Origin: Chloroflexi bacterium HGW-Chloroflexi-4
GTDB lineage: Bacteria > Chloroflexota > Anaerolineae > Anaerolineales > Anaerolineaceae
Assembly: GCA_002840715.1 (NCBI GenBank)
Contig: PHBW01000009.1
Coordinates: 44,472 to 108,471, forward strand
Length of the DNA: 64,000 bases
Reading direction: 5' to 3'
Under the pieces are notes generated by a model. The model was not told the DNA's origin, searched no databases, and saw only the letters and a list, made by a program, of their open reading frames with translations. This document shows positions 33,679 through 42,701 of the stretch, one piece after another. The translations under genes were made by a program, and so were the position numbers. How positions within the stretch are numbered: position 1 is the first letter of the stretch; the number at the start of each line of letters is the position of its first letter.

Positions 33679-34902
33679 TTATCCGTCGACTGCTAAATTT
33701 CCACTAATCTCTTGGAAGATAATGTTTGTCCATTTGATGGAATCAAAGTAGATGTTTGATATTGTCTCAACCAGCATGTTTGGATATTTTACGTTTGTCC
33801 ATTCACCACGTTCGTAATTTATCACCATACTGAGAATATACCCCGGCAAGCCCTCGTTATATAGTAAAGCATCGGCAACAGATTGAGATAGATTTATTTC
33901 CTGTACAATTTTCTCCATAGGTTGGTCTAAAAGTGCATCAAGAACTGAAAAAAGACCGACTAAAAAACAAACTTCTGGTTGGGGGTGTTTAAGGACTCTT
34001 GCAAGAGATTCAGCCATATAGGCTCGCTGAAGGGCAATGTTGGTTAATTCAATGGGTTTATCGTTTAATTGTGTCATCATAAGCAAAGATAGCCATCCCC
34101 GGACTGTTTCTGTCCCAATGAGAGAAATTGCCTGACGGATGGATTTAACTTCAGAAATGAATGAATAATATCCAGAGTTGGTTAATCTCAATATCTTATA
34201 ACACAGACCAACGTCTTGAGAGATCATTTGTTCAAGTTCAGAAAAACTTGTTTTGGGGTTTTGAATCATGGCTAATGCACGCATGATAACCAGGCGCGAT
34301 GAATCCATTTTCTTGCTCTGAATGATGTTAGGTTTGCATAAGAAATAACCCTGAAAATAATCCACGCCAAGGTCATGGCAGAGCTTGAACTCTTCCATGG
34401 TTTCAACTTTTTCAGCCAAAACCAAAAATCCTTGGGCTTTAACAGAGCGAATCAAATCTGGCAAGGCTTGGGGGTCAATCAATTTCAGGTCAAGTTTGAC
34501 TAATGTGGCAATGTCTTGATAAGGAGAAATCCGTTCCAATGCCATCACATCATCCAGTGCGATAGCGTAGCCGTCCTTATGAAGTGCACGCAATGCAGAT
34601 ATTAGTTCGTCATCCGTTTCGATGTTTTCAGGGATTTCAATCACAGTTCTGTTGGGTGGCAGTAAAATGGGATAGTTTCCGACGATAAAATTTCGTGTGA
34701 GGTTGATGAATGCTTTTGATTTATTGATGATTTTATTTAACCCCATCTCGATGATGGTGTTAAGTGTAACTTGTGTTGTTGCAAGATCTGGGTCGCTAAA
34801 ATCGGCTGCGTTGGTTTCGCAAGACCGATAAAGTAATTCATATGCATAAACTTCCATCTTACGGTTGAAAATCGCCTGTCTGCCAATAAAGATTTCTGTC
34901 AT
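33679..34902 (-). CDS. EAL-HDOD signalling protein, copy 2
   Basis: Tandem paralogue of the previous gene with identical length (407 residues) and closely matching sequence, for example FIGRQAIFNRKMEVYAYELLYRS (quoted in part) and CYKILRLTNSGYYSFISEVKS. The EAL motif is again ELL, so it is probably non-catalytic. A ribosome site GAGGGG precedes the ATG. The two genes are separated by 113 bases and arose by tandem duplication. Differences are spread along the gene, so the duplication is not recent. Confidence 0.9.
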   Translation of the reverse strand: MTEIFIGRQAIFNRKMEVYAYELLYRSCETNAADFSDPDLATTQVTLNTIIEMGLNKIINKSKAFINLTRNFIVGNYPILLPPNRTVIEIPENIETDDELISALRALHKDGYAIALDDVMALERISPYQDIATLVKLDLKLIDPQALPDLIRSVKAQGFLVLAEKVETMEEFKLCHDLGVDYFQGYFLCKPNIIQSKKMDSSRLVIMRALAMIQNPKTSFSELEQMISQDVGLCYKILRLTNSGYYSFISEVKSIRQAISLIGTETVRGWLSLLMMTQLNDKPIELTNIALQRAYMAESLARVLKHPQPEVCFLVGLFSVLDALLDQPMEKIVQEINLSQSVADALLYNEGLPGYILSMVINYERGEWTNVKYPNMLVETISNIYFDSIKWTNIIFQEISGNLAVDG

Positions 34903-34929
34903 TTTCCCCTCTTATAGTATGCTTCGGCT

Positions 34930-35664
34930 CTAATAAGAATTACTGCGTGACAGTTTATATTCCCATAAATCATTCAATTTTTCTTCTAATCGGTTCGCCA
35001 GACCTTCTCCTGGCTGAGAAGTTACATCATCATGATTGTCAAAAATGATGTAGGGCACCTGAAGCCCTTGAACGGGTAAATACTTCTTGTCAGTTTTACA
35101 GACTTCTTGCCAGTCTGTTTCTTTATAGAGTCGTTCAAGCTTTTCATCAGGTAGGCCGTGCTCAAGAATGCTATCAGGTTTTTCAGGGTTGAAGCGCCTG
35201 CGGTTTTTGCGAAGAGAGTCTTCCCATGAGACGTCGATGTATAAAACAGCCATCTGCTGGATAATCGTTTGGGATAGATGGGCAAATGCCGATCGATAGC
35301 CGCCGTGTTCGCTGCCGCGTGAAAACTCTATAACAGTCGTATACGCGTCTTCATAGTGTGGAACGTCTCGCATCCTTTTGTTGTATTCCAAACCGATGCG
35401 CTCGATTAATAAATCCCAGAAATAGGGCTTTTTGAAATAGCCATCCTCATCAGTGTGAATGGGTGGGTACCCCATTTTTTTTAGCAGGGCATCTTCTTCA
35501 AACCACGTCCAAAGCATGGGGAAATCGTCAATTTCATCCATCTGACCAATGTGAAATCGCCTTATCCGCTCCTCAAGTGGAACACTCTTTAAATAAGCAA
35601 TAATTTCGCTTTTACCGGCAGCCGGTCTGGCGATTAAAAGGATACTTCTAAAGATATTTTTCAT
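34930..35664 (-). CDS. P-loop ATPase-like protein of unknown function
   Basis: A 244-residue soluble protein with a Walker A motif near the N-terminus (LLIARPAAGKSEI, residues about 8-20). A Walker B-like hydrophobic strand is VLYIDVSWEDSL. Conserved charged segments (HIGQMDEIDDF, EFSRGSEHGGYRSAF) suggest a nucleoside/polynucleotide-kinase-like fold. I recognise no named family. It lies 27 bases upstream of the EAL-HDOD pair, on the same strand, and may share their transcript. Confidence 0.7.
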   Translation of the reverse strand: MKNIFRSILLIARPAAGKSEIIAYLKSVPLEERIRRFHIGQMDEIDDFPMLWTWFEEDALLKKMGYPPIHTDEDGYFKKPYFWDLLIERIGLEYNKRMRDVPHYEDAYTTVIEFSRGSEHGGYRSAFAHLSQTIIQQMAVLYIDVSWEDSLRKNRRRFNPEKPDSILEHGLPDEKLERLYKETDWQEVCKTDKKYLPVQGLQVPYIIFDNHDDVTSQPGEGLANRLEEKLNDLWEYKLSRSNSY

Positions 35665-35790
35665 TTTTTTTAATCCCGCTGACTAATTTATTATAGCCTT
35701 TATTGTCTGTAAATGTAACTAACAAGTGTCATGTTTCGGATTTAGGTTGCTGGTGCTAATCTTGCAACGAATAACCCGGGAGCTTTGTCT

Positions 35791-37332
35791 ATGAAACTGA
35801 TTGGTTACATCATACGTCACTTTATTCCAATTAGTCTTTTGATTGTATTGGGTGTGGGAATCTACACAATTGCCACACCTCCTCCATCTTCACGCATTGA
35901 CGGTTTGGGAATTGATTTATTGTCTTCTCCGCCTCTGACGACTGAGGCCGTCGAAGGACAATTAAACGCCATCCAGCAATCCGGCGTGGAGTATGTGCGT
36001 ATTGAAATGAACTGGTCGCTGATCGAAGCCTCACAAGATGTCTATGACTGGTCCAGTGTTTTACCTTTGGACCTTTTCTTTAGTTCTGCCCAGGCGCGCG
36101 GATTAAAGTGTATAGCCGTGGTGACTGGTTTTCCGGTTTATCTGACCGCTTCAGGGCTTCCACTCGATCAACAAACCATCGGACTGCGCTGGGAAAAATT
36201 CATCAGAGCCGCCGTGGAACATTTTGGTGAACAGGTCAATTATTGGGAAATCGGCGATCAAATCAATTCGACCAATAGTGCTCGTTCACTGGCGCAATCA
36301 AACCCCGCTTTTTATTCAAAAATGTTAAAGGCTGCCAGCAAGATAATTAAAAATGTTGATCCCAATGATCAGGTCTGGATGGGCAGCCTGGTAAGCGCAA
36401 CTGCCAATAATTGTGCAGTAAATCCGTTGTCGTTTTTGCTTGAAGTTAACGCTGCCAAAGCCTGGAACCTGGCTGACGCAGTGACTTATCAGCCTCGTCG
36501 CGGTGCAACAGCCCCCGAAATGCCGTCAGATTCAGACATCAACCAGGGTTGTAATGCATCCATGCCTGCCAGTTCAGCTTCGCTTTCTGCTGAAGTGCTT
36601 TCCATTCAAGACTTGGCCCGCCAATTGGGCGGAAAGCCTGTCTATATTACCGGCCTGACATGGAGCCCTGACGAATTGGTCAGTCTTCAAGGCAGCCGGG
36701 CGATTGATGCCAATACGCTCCTCTCTGACCTGTTGGTACGCGCCAGCATCATTCTTACCGGCGCGGATGCCGTTCCCCTTGTGTTCTGGCAGGTGGATCC
36801 AATCAATCAGCCGCAGTCAATAACCAGTCTTTCCGACCTTTCGGCTTCTGTGGTGAACAGCAAATCCATGGGTCAAGTTCAAGGGCAGACAGGCAGTGTT
36901 CATGAGTATCGCTTTCAAAATGGCGCCAATCTTACTATTTTAGCCTGGCGCTCTCAAGACGGCGATGCACCGCAGCCAGTTGTGTTTTCCAATCTTCGCA
37001 CTAAATATTTAACTGCTTTTTCCACCGACGTGTTGGGACTGGACAAGAACTATGGCACGATCATCCAGGTGGATGGCACAGGCAGCAGTATTGTGATGCT
37101 CAATGAGCGGCCGGTTATCTTCATCACCAAAACCGGCACATGGGATGAACAAATTAAAGCTGCCGTCACCAACCAGGTTGAATTATGGCGCCTTGATCTG
37201 CAAGCGCTCATTTCGCGCGGGCTTGGAAACTTGAAGGGCGTCTTTACCCAATGGTTGGATGGATTGTTTGACCAGGCGAAGGACAGTGTTGTCGATTGGG
37301 GTTCTGAAAAAATAAGGGACATGCTCAATTAA
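35791..37332 (+). CDS. Membrane-anchored glycosidase-like protein lacking catalytic Glu
   Basis: An N-terminal membrane anchor (residues about 8-28) is followed by a TIM-barrel domain resembling clan GH-A enzymes (GH39/GH5 type): VEYVRIEMNWSLIEAS, GLKCIAVVTGFPVYL, NYWEIGDQINS, and PVYITGLTWSP. In the family these last two blocks normally read WEIWNEP and ITEfGW. Here the acid/base position is Gln157 and the nucleophile position Gly288, so it is probably a sugar-binding pseudoenzyme. I use the ATG at 35791 because GGGAG precedes it by eight bases. A WD40 lipoprotein follows 19 bases later, likely in the same operon. Confidence 0.75.
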   Translation: MKLIGYIIRHFIPISLLIVLGVGIYTIATPPPSSRIDGLGIDLLSSPPLTTEAVEGQLNAIQQSGVEYVRIEMNWSLIEASQDVYDWSSVLPLDLFFSSAQARGLKCIAVVTGFPVYLTASGLPLDQQTIGLRWEKFIRAAVEHFGEQVNYWEIGDQINSTNSARSLAQSNPAFYSKMLKAASKIIKNVDPNDQVWMGSLVSATANNCAVNPLSFLLEVNAAKAWNLADAVTYQPRRGATAPEMPSDSDINQGCNASMPASSASLSAEVLSIQDLARQLGGKPVYITGLTWSPDELVSLQGSRAIDANTLLSDLLVRASIILTGADAVPLVFWQVDPINQPQSITSLSDLSASVVNSKSMGQVQGQTGSVHEYRFQNGANLTILAWRSQDGDAPQPVVFSNLRTKYLTAFSTDVLGLDKNYGTIIQVDGTGSSIVMLNERPVIFITKTGTWDEQIKAAVTNQVELWRLDLQALISRGLGNLKGVFTQWLDGLFDQAKDSVVDWGSEKIRDMLN

Positions 37333-37351
37333 ATCAAGGAGTATAATCACG

Positions 37352-38500
37352 ATGAGGATTAATGGTATGAAAATCATCAAACATTTCAAAAAAGGGTTCA
37401 TCCATTTAATCAGTCTTACTGTTATTGTACTTCTGGCTGCTTGCAGTTTGCCTGAAGTAACCCCGCCTGTTCAAACGACTGCGCCAACCGAACCTTCATT
37501 CATTCTCCCGAGCACAGAAAGCCCTTCATCAACGGTTCCTCCAATTCCATTGCCTGTTGAAATAACCAATAAAAATGCCTCTTTGTTGACCATGATCAAT
37601 CGTGCGCCGGTAAATTCTGCCCAACAATTAAAGTGGGTTAATGACTCGCTTAGTCTGGCGGTTTCCACTCAAAGCACTGATGCTTCAGGCAATCAATTGT
37701 TTGGGGTGAGCATATTGGCGATACCGAATCTGACGCCTGTTAGCATTATGAGCACCAAAGATGCCAGAGTATCTGATATCTCATCTAATGGTAAACTGGC
37801 AGCTCTTGTCTCAATCGACATGAAATCAATTTCGCTGATTGATCTTGCTGCCGGCAATTCTGTCAAACTAACCATTTCACCAGATTTTTTGGTTGGCAAC
37901 GCCACTTTTTCGCCTGATGGCGCAACATTGGCTGTGGCCATTGCGGACCAATGGGCAGTGGTTCTTTATTCCACTGCTGACGGTAGTGTCATTAATAATC
38001 TCTCCGGTTTTGAGACCGCAGCACCCATTTATAACGCTGGTTTCACCCAAAGTCCGCAGTGGATCGTCTGGCATGCACGCGCCACCCTGCAACTGCAAGA
38101 GATCGTGGATGGCAATTTTGCACCCACGCTTGACCACCAGGATTTCGTTACCGCTTACGCCATGACCCGCGATGGATCCATGCTTGCCAGCAACGTTTCA
38201 ACGGCTGGTGTTGACCCTGCTCCTGCCGTCACTTTGTGGGATGCGGCCGGGGGCAACGTGCTTAGAACTTTCGGGCTGACTGAACCTGCTCTTTGTTTGG
38301 ATTTTTCACCCAACGGCACTTTGTTGGCCATGGGAGTGGGCAGCGCGCTTCAGATTTGGGATGTCACCAGCGGGGCTTTGCTTGCTTCACTGGATGGACA
38401 CTCAGGGCAAATCACAGCTCTGTCATTTTCTGCTGATGGCAAGTTTATAGCCACTGCGGGCAACGACAACCAAATTTTTCTCTGGCAAGCATCCGAGTAG
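37352..38500 (+). CDS. WD40-repeat lipoprotein
   Basis: The signal peptide ends with a lipobox LAAC (Cys31 from the first ATG, Cys26 from the alternative ATG at 37367). A Thr/Pro-rich linker follows, then WD40 blades, best seen in the C-terminal part: LDFSPNGTLLAMGVGSALQIWDV and DGHSGQITALSFSADGKFIATAGND (quoted in part). Probably a scaffold or binding propeller at the outer face of the membrane. An AAGGAG site lies ten bases before the first ATG; both starts are possible. It forms an operon with the preceding pseudo-glycosidase and ends at an intrinsic terminator. Confidence 0.85.
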   Translation: MRINGMKIIKHFKKGFIHLISLTVIVLLAACSLPEVTPPVQTTAPTEPSFILPSTESPSSTVPPIPLPVEITNKNASLLTMINRAPVNSAQQLKWVNDSLSLAVSTQSTDASGNQLFGVSILAIPNLTPVSIMSTKDARVSDISSNGKLAALVSIDMKSISLIDLAAGNSVKLTISPDFLVGNATFSPDGATLAVAIADQWAVVLYSTADGSVINNLSGFETAAPIYNAGFTQSPQWIVWHARATLQLQEIVDGNFAPTLDHQDFVTAYAMTRDGSMLASNVSTAGVDPAPAVTLWDAAGGNVLRTFGLTEPALCLDFSPNGTLLAMGVGSALQIWDVTSGALLASLDGHSGQITALSFSADGKFIATAGNDNQIFLWQASE

Positions 38501-38523
38501 GATAGTGATTTTTAATTAGATCA

Positions 38524-38552
38524 CCCAAAAGGATTTCCTTTTGGGGTTTTTT
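38524..38552 (+). terminator. Intrinsic terminator after WD40 lipoprotein gene
   Basis: CCCAAAAGGA and TCCTTTTGGG form a compact stem followed by GTTTTTT. This is a textbook Rho-independent terminator. Confidence 0.9.
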
Positions 38553-38606
38553 CTTGAAATAATCCGCTATGGTATACTTTGCTAGCATTTTTCAGAAAGA
38601 CATATC

Positions 38607-40511
38607 ATGCCTTTACTTTCAGTAACTAACCTATCAAAATCATTCGGTGCTTTGGATATTTTTTCAGAGCTTTCGTTTAGCATTCCACACCGCAGCCGCA
38701 TTGGTCTGGTTGGACCGAACGGCGTCGGAAAATCCACTTTACTGCGTATTTTGGTTGGCGAGGATGAAGCTTCAGGCGGTTTGGTCAACCGCGCGCGCGG
38801 CAGTGTACTTGGCTATTTACCCCAGGAAGCCGTGCTCAAATCTGACCGCACACTGTGGGACGAAATATTAACTGTCTTTCAGCCTTTGCTGGATATGCAG
38901 AAAGAAGTCCATCAGCTTGAAACCCGGCTTGCCGGAGATCAAGGGTCAGAAGAGCTGTTGGCTCAATACGGCAGTTTGCAGGCTCGTTTTGACCATCTTG
39001 GAGGTTATACCTACGAAACCCAGGTGCGTATGACCCTCACCGGGTTGGGCTTTTCTCGTGCAGATGAAAAGCGCCCGATAGCCCAACTTTCTGGCGGGCA
39101 GCGCACCCGCGCCATGCTGGCCAAGCTTCTGCTTTCAAAGCCCGACCTGCTCTTGCTGGATGAACCCACCAACCATTTGGATATTGCTGCAGTGGAGTGG
39201 CTTGAAAACTATCTCAAAGATTGGCCGGGCGGGGTTTTGATCGTATCGCACGACCGCTATTTCCTCGATCAGGTCGTTAATGTGATTTGGGAGATGACCC
39301 CCACACTTGAAGAATACCGCGGCAATTACAGCGCCTACATGCTTCAGCGCCAGGAGCGCTATGAAAGACGGCTGGCCGAATACCAGACTCAGCAGGAATT
39401 CATCGAAAAAGAAGAAGAATACATCCGTCGAAACATTGCCGGTCAAAATACACGTCAAGCCCAGGGCAGGCGCAAACGCCTTGAACGCATGCTGGATGAA
39501 GCCCGTCTCACGCCGCCTACCCAAAAGCGGTCGCTGCACCTCAACCTCAAAGCCGCGGATCGGTCTGGCGACCTCGTGCTGCGCACCCGTTCGCTGCAGG
39601 TGGGTTATGCCGATGAAGGCAGACCGTTGTTTGAAGTTCCTGACCTCACGCTGGTGCGCAACGAATGCGCCGCAATTATAGGACCCAACGGGGCAGGCAA
39701 AACCACCTTCTTGAAAACTTTGCTCGAGAAAATACCTCCCTTTGCCGGGGAAGCCGTTTTGGGTGCGAATTTGAAGATTGGCTACTTTGCCCAGGCTCAT
39801 GAAGGGCTGCACGCCGAGTGGACTCTGGTTGAAGAAATTCAGGGAGTGGTTCCCAAGATGCTTCCCGCTGAAGTTCGTGATTACCTGGCGAAATTCCTCT
39901 TTACCGGGGATGACGTCTTCAAGACTGTCAACCTTCTTTCAGGCGGCGAGCGTGGAAGGCTGGCATTGGCCTGCTTGGCACTGCAGGGGTACAACCTGCT
40001 GCTGCTGGATGAGCCCACCAACCATCTTGATCTTCCTTCACAAGAGATTTTGCAATCTGTGATGGCGGATTTCAGAGGCACCATTTTACTCGTTTCGCAT
40101 GACCGTTATTTGATTGACCGGCTGGCCACCCAAATTTGGGAAGTCAATCCCAAAGAACAATTATTGGATAGCTTCAAAGGAACCTACAGCGAGTTTAAGG
40201 CCTTCAAACAGCAGCTTAATCAGCCTGTTTTGATTGAAGAACAAAAACCAGTGTCTCAAACACAGACTGAAAAAATAAAATCTGCCATGAGCAAAGGCGA
40301 AAAGCAAAAGATCGAAAAAGGAATTCAATTATTGGAAGAAAAAATCGCCTGGTTGGAAAACGAGATTAAATGTCTCGAAAATGACCTGGCTGCCCCGCCA
40401 TCTGACCCCGGGCAGGTGCAGACACTTGCGGTCAATTATGCCCGCCTGCAGGCAGAGCTTGAAGCCCATCTTGAAAAATGGTCCGGGCTTCACGAAGCAC
40501 TGAATGAATAA
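38607..40511 (+). CDS. ABC-F family ATPase
   Basis: Soluble tandem-ABC protein of 634 residues with no membrane domain, of the ribosome-associated ABC-F class. Each half has a Walker A (GPNGVGKST, GPNGAGKTT), a signature (LSGGQRTRA, LSGGERGRL) and a Walker B followed by DEPTNHLD. The inter-domain linker is rich in charged helices (RRLAEYQTQQEFIEKEEEYI). A C-terminal coiled coil (about 555-634) resembles Uup/YdiF-type members. Such proteins relieve stalled ribosomes or act in assembly; resistance function cannot be judged from sequence alone. A strong bidirectional terminator follows. Confidence 0.92.
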   Translation: MPLLSVTNLSKSFGALDIFSELSFSIPHRSRIGLVGPNGVGKSTLLRILVGEDEASGGLVNRARGSVLGYLPQEAVLKSDRTLWDEILTVFQPLLDMQKEVHQLETRLAGDQGSEELLAQYGSLQARFDHLGGYTYETQVRMTLTGLGFSRADEKRPIAQLSGGQRTRAMLAKLLLSKPDLLLLDEPTNHLDIAAVEWLENYLKDWPGGVLIVSHDRYFLDQVVNVIWEMTPTLEEYRGNYSAYMLQRQERYERRLAEYQTQQEFIEKEEEYIRRNIAGQNTRQAQGRRKRLERMLDEARLTPPTQKRSLHLNLKAADRSGDLVLRTRSLQVGYADEGRPLFEVPDLTLVRNECAAIIGPNGAGKTTFLKTLLEKIPPFAGEAVLGANLKIGYFAQAHEGLHAEWTLVEEIQGVVPKMLPAEVRDYLAKFLFTGDDVFKTVNLLSGGERGRLALACLALQGYNLLLLDEPTNHLDLPSQEILQSVMADFRGTILLVSHDRYLIDRLATQIWEVNPKEQLLDSFKGTYSEFKAFKQQLNQPVLIEEQKPVSQTQTEKIKSAMSKGEKQKIEKGIQLLEEKIAWLENEIKCLENDLAAPPSDPGQVQTLAVNYARLQAELEAHLEKWSGLHEALNE

Positions 40512-40516
40512 TAAAG

Positions 40517-40543
40517 TTGGGGAGGGTTTGAAACCCTCCCCAA
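40517..40543. terminator. Bidirectional terminator between ABC-F and MFS genes
   Basis: A 27-base nearly perfect palindrome (TTGGGGAGGGTTT / AAACCCTCCCCAA) fills the gap between the two convergent stop codons. It is preceded by an AATAA stretch and followed by AATTAGTTT, so it probably works in both directions. Confidence 0.8.
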
Positions 40544-41821
40544 TTAGTTTGCAGCTCCCGCTTTTACTGGTTCATCCCCCTTGTAATTTCTTAACTGAGG
40601 AAACTTAATCGCTACAACGATCACAGAGATCAGGCAGCCGATGCCGCCGGTGATGATCGAGATGGGTGTGCCAAAGGCTTGAGCCACAAGTCCGGCTTCC
40701 ATTTCACCCAGCCGCGGACCGCCCGCGAAGAAGATCTGGTTGATGCTGATCATGCGGCCGCGTAGCGCATCTGGGGTTTGCAGCTGCCTGATGGTATTGC
40801 GCAGTACGGTGCTGACCGCGTCGCCTGCACCAATCAAGACCAGTGCCATAAAGGTTAAGGCAAAGTTTTTAGATAAACCAAACAAAATGGTCGCGAAACC
40901 AAAAACCGTGATGCCCCACAGCAGCAGCTTGCCCTGGTGGCGAATGCGGTTGGTTTGTGCCAGAATGAAGGCCACGGCCACCGAACCCACCGATTGGGCC
41001 GCTGAAAGCCAGCCGTACCCGATCGCACCCACCTTGAGGATGTCTTGCGCCACAAATGGCAGCAGAGAGTTGGCCGATGAGAAAAATGTGGCTAAGAAAT
41101 CAAGCACCATGCTTGAGAGGATGATTGGCTGATTGAGCATAAAGCGAATTCCCTCAGGGATGCCGGATATATCCAATTTGGGTTTGATCCGTTTTTCGTT
41201 AATATCAAGCAAAGGTGTTTCTTTTTCAACCTTGCCCATTACGATCAAGGCCGTGATGACAGCCAGAAACGAGATGGCGTTGAACCAGTAGGACCATTCA
41301 ATGCCTAGTGTGGCAATCACCAGTCCACTTAAGGCTGGTCCGATGATGGCGCCGGTGTTTGAGGCGATGGATTGCAGCCCAAACGCGCTGCGTAAATCTT
41401 CTCTTGGTACAAGGTTGGTGATCAAGGATTGCCGGGAGGGTCCGTCAAAAGCCACTGCGATGCCTGAGATGCCAAAAATAATATAAATAGTCCAGATGGT
41501 CATTTGACCGAAATGCGTAATCCACCCTAATAGGAATGCACACAATAGCATAAATGTTTGGGTTACAAACATCACATTGCGGCGGTTGAAGGTATCAGCG
41601 TACAAACCACCTATTAAAGCAAACATTAAGATGGGGATTAATCTAGCAATCCCAACGCCGCTGACCGCAATCGGCTGATCAGTTAGCAGGCGCAGATGCC
41701 AAAAAATAGACCAGACTTGCATTTGCGTGCCGGCTATAGAGATTAATAACCCCGCCCATAATAATGCGAATTTGCGATGTTTAAGGGCGGGGGGGATTTT
41801 GAAGTAATCTTTCAGTCTCAT
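40544..41821 (-). CDS. Major facilitator superfamily transporter (EntS-like)
   Basis: A 425-residue transporter with about twelve membrane segments. The conserved loop 2-3 motif is GGLYADTFNRRNVM. LRSAFGLQSIASNTGAIIGPALSGL (quoted in part) is characteristic of the MFS_3 / enterobactin-exporter-like group. The second half has RQLQTPDALRGRMISINQIFF, also typical. The substrate is unknown. It lies 10 bases after nadE on the same strand and may be co-transcribed. Confidence 0.87.
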   Translation of the reverse strand: MRLKDYFKIPPALKHRKFALLWAGLLISIAGTQMQVWSIFWHLRLLTDQPIAVSGVGIARLIPILMFALIGGLYADTFNRRNVMFVTQTFMLLCAFLLGWITHFGQMTIWTIYIIFGISGIAVAFDGPSRQSLITNLVPREDLRSAFGLQSIASNTGAIIGPALSGLVIATLGIEWSYWFNAISFLAVITALIVMGKVEKETPLLDINEKRIKPKLDISGIPEGIRFMLNQPIILSSMVLDFLATFFSSANSLLPFVAQDILKVGAIGYGWLSAAQSVGSVAVAFILAQTNRIRHQGKLLLWGITVFGFATILFGLSKNFALTFMALVLIGAGDAVSTVLRNTIRQLQTPDALRGRMISINQIFFAGGPRLGEMEAGLVAQAFGTPISIITGGIGCLISVIVVAIKFPQLRNYKGDEPVKAGAAN

Positions 41822-41831
41822 TATTTAATGA

Positions 41832-42653
41832 TTATGTCCCCCAATCTCTAAGATATAAAAAGTCATAACCCATGGTGCGGTTGCTCAATTTGGCAATCGG
41901 CGGCAGCACCCGTTTAAATTGGTTCTTGCGCACCCGTTGAATTACAGCCTTGACAAAATTCTCTGCAAATCCGGTTTCAATACATTCTTCAGGTTTGTAG
42001 CGTTGATCAATCAATAAATATAGCAATCGATCTGCTTCTTCATAAGTAAACCCGAGTTCCTGTTCGTCGGTTTGACCAATCCATAGATCGGCGGAAGGAG
42101 CCTTGTCAAGCAGCGGTTGAGGCACTCCGATGGCTTTTGATAGTTCTCTGACCTGGGTTTTGTACAGGTCGCCGATGGGGTTGATCGCACAGGCAGAGTC
42201 GCCGTAAAGGGTGCTGTATCCCAGCAAGATTTCAGTTTTGTTGCCGGTGCCGAGAACAAGCCCTTTGAAGGCTTCAGATTGGTCAAAGAGGATGATCATC
42301 CGTTGCCGGGCCATAATATTGCCTTTGCGCCTGTTTTCCATGTCCGCGAAGCGATCAATAAGCGGATCAACCATGTCAGTGATGGGCACGGTTAACGACT
42401 GCACACCCAGGTCGTCAATGATGAGTTGGGCGTGTTCGAGCGAATCTTTGGAGGAGGTTTTGTAAGGCATGCGGATAGCCAAAACATTTTCCGGGCCAAG
42501 TGCTTCAGCAGCCAGATAGCAAGCCAGGGCGGAATCAATGCCGCCGGACAAACCCAGCACGGCGCGCGAAAAACCGGACCGGCCGATTTCGGTTTTAATA
42601 AACCCGGTCAAAATTGTACGTGCCAACTCGGTATCAATAGACAGGTCAGGCAT
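41832..42653 (-). CDS. nadE: NAD(+) synthetase (ligase subunit)
   Basis: Amidates nicotinic-acid adenine dinucleotide to NAD. The ATP-pyrophosphatase P-loop is GLSGGIDSALACYLAAEAL. Further family blocks are RMPYKTSSKDSLEHA, ILGTGNKTEILLGYSTLYGD-like (here LVLGTGNKTEILLGYSTLYG), and KAPSADLWIGQTDEQELG. The start is MPDLS at 42653, preceded by GGAGG with five bases of spacing. The protein lacks an N-terminal glutaminase domain, but a nitrilase-fold amidase is encoded just upstream, so the two probably form a split glutamine-dependent enzyme. Confidence 0.94.
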   Translation of the reverse strand: MPDLSIDTELARTILTGFIKTEIGRSGFSRAVLGLSGGIDSALACYLAAEALGPENVLAIRMPYKTSSKDSLEHAQLIIDDLGVQSLTVPITDMVDPLIDRFADMENRRKGNIMARQRMIILFDQSEAFKGLVLGTGNKTEILLGYSTLYGDSACAINPIGDLYKTQVRELSKAIGVPQPLLDKAPSADLWIGQTDEQELGFTYEEADRLLYLLIDQRYKPEECIETGFAENFVKAVIQRVRKNQFKRVLPPIAKLSNRTMGYDFLYLRDWGT

Positions 42654-42701
42654 GCAACCTCCGGAATTTTGTGTCACTGGATAACTTCATTTTACCCCTG
42701 A

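Noticed and set aside
39135..39812. 225-codon minus-strand frame opposite the ABC-F gene
   Set aside because: Fully contained in a confidently assigned gene; antisense artefact of codon composition.
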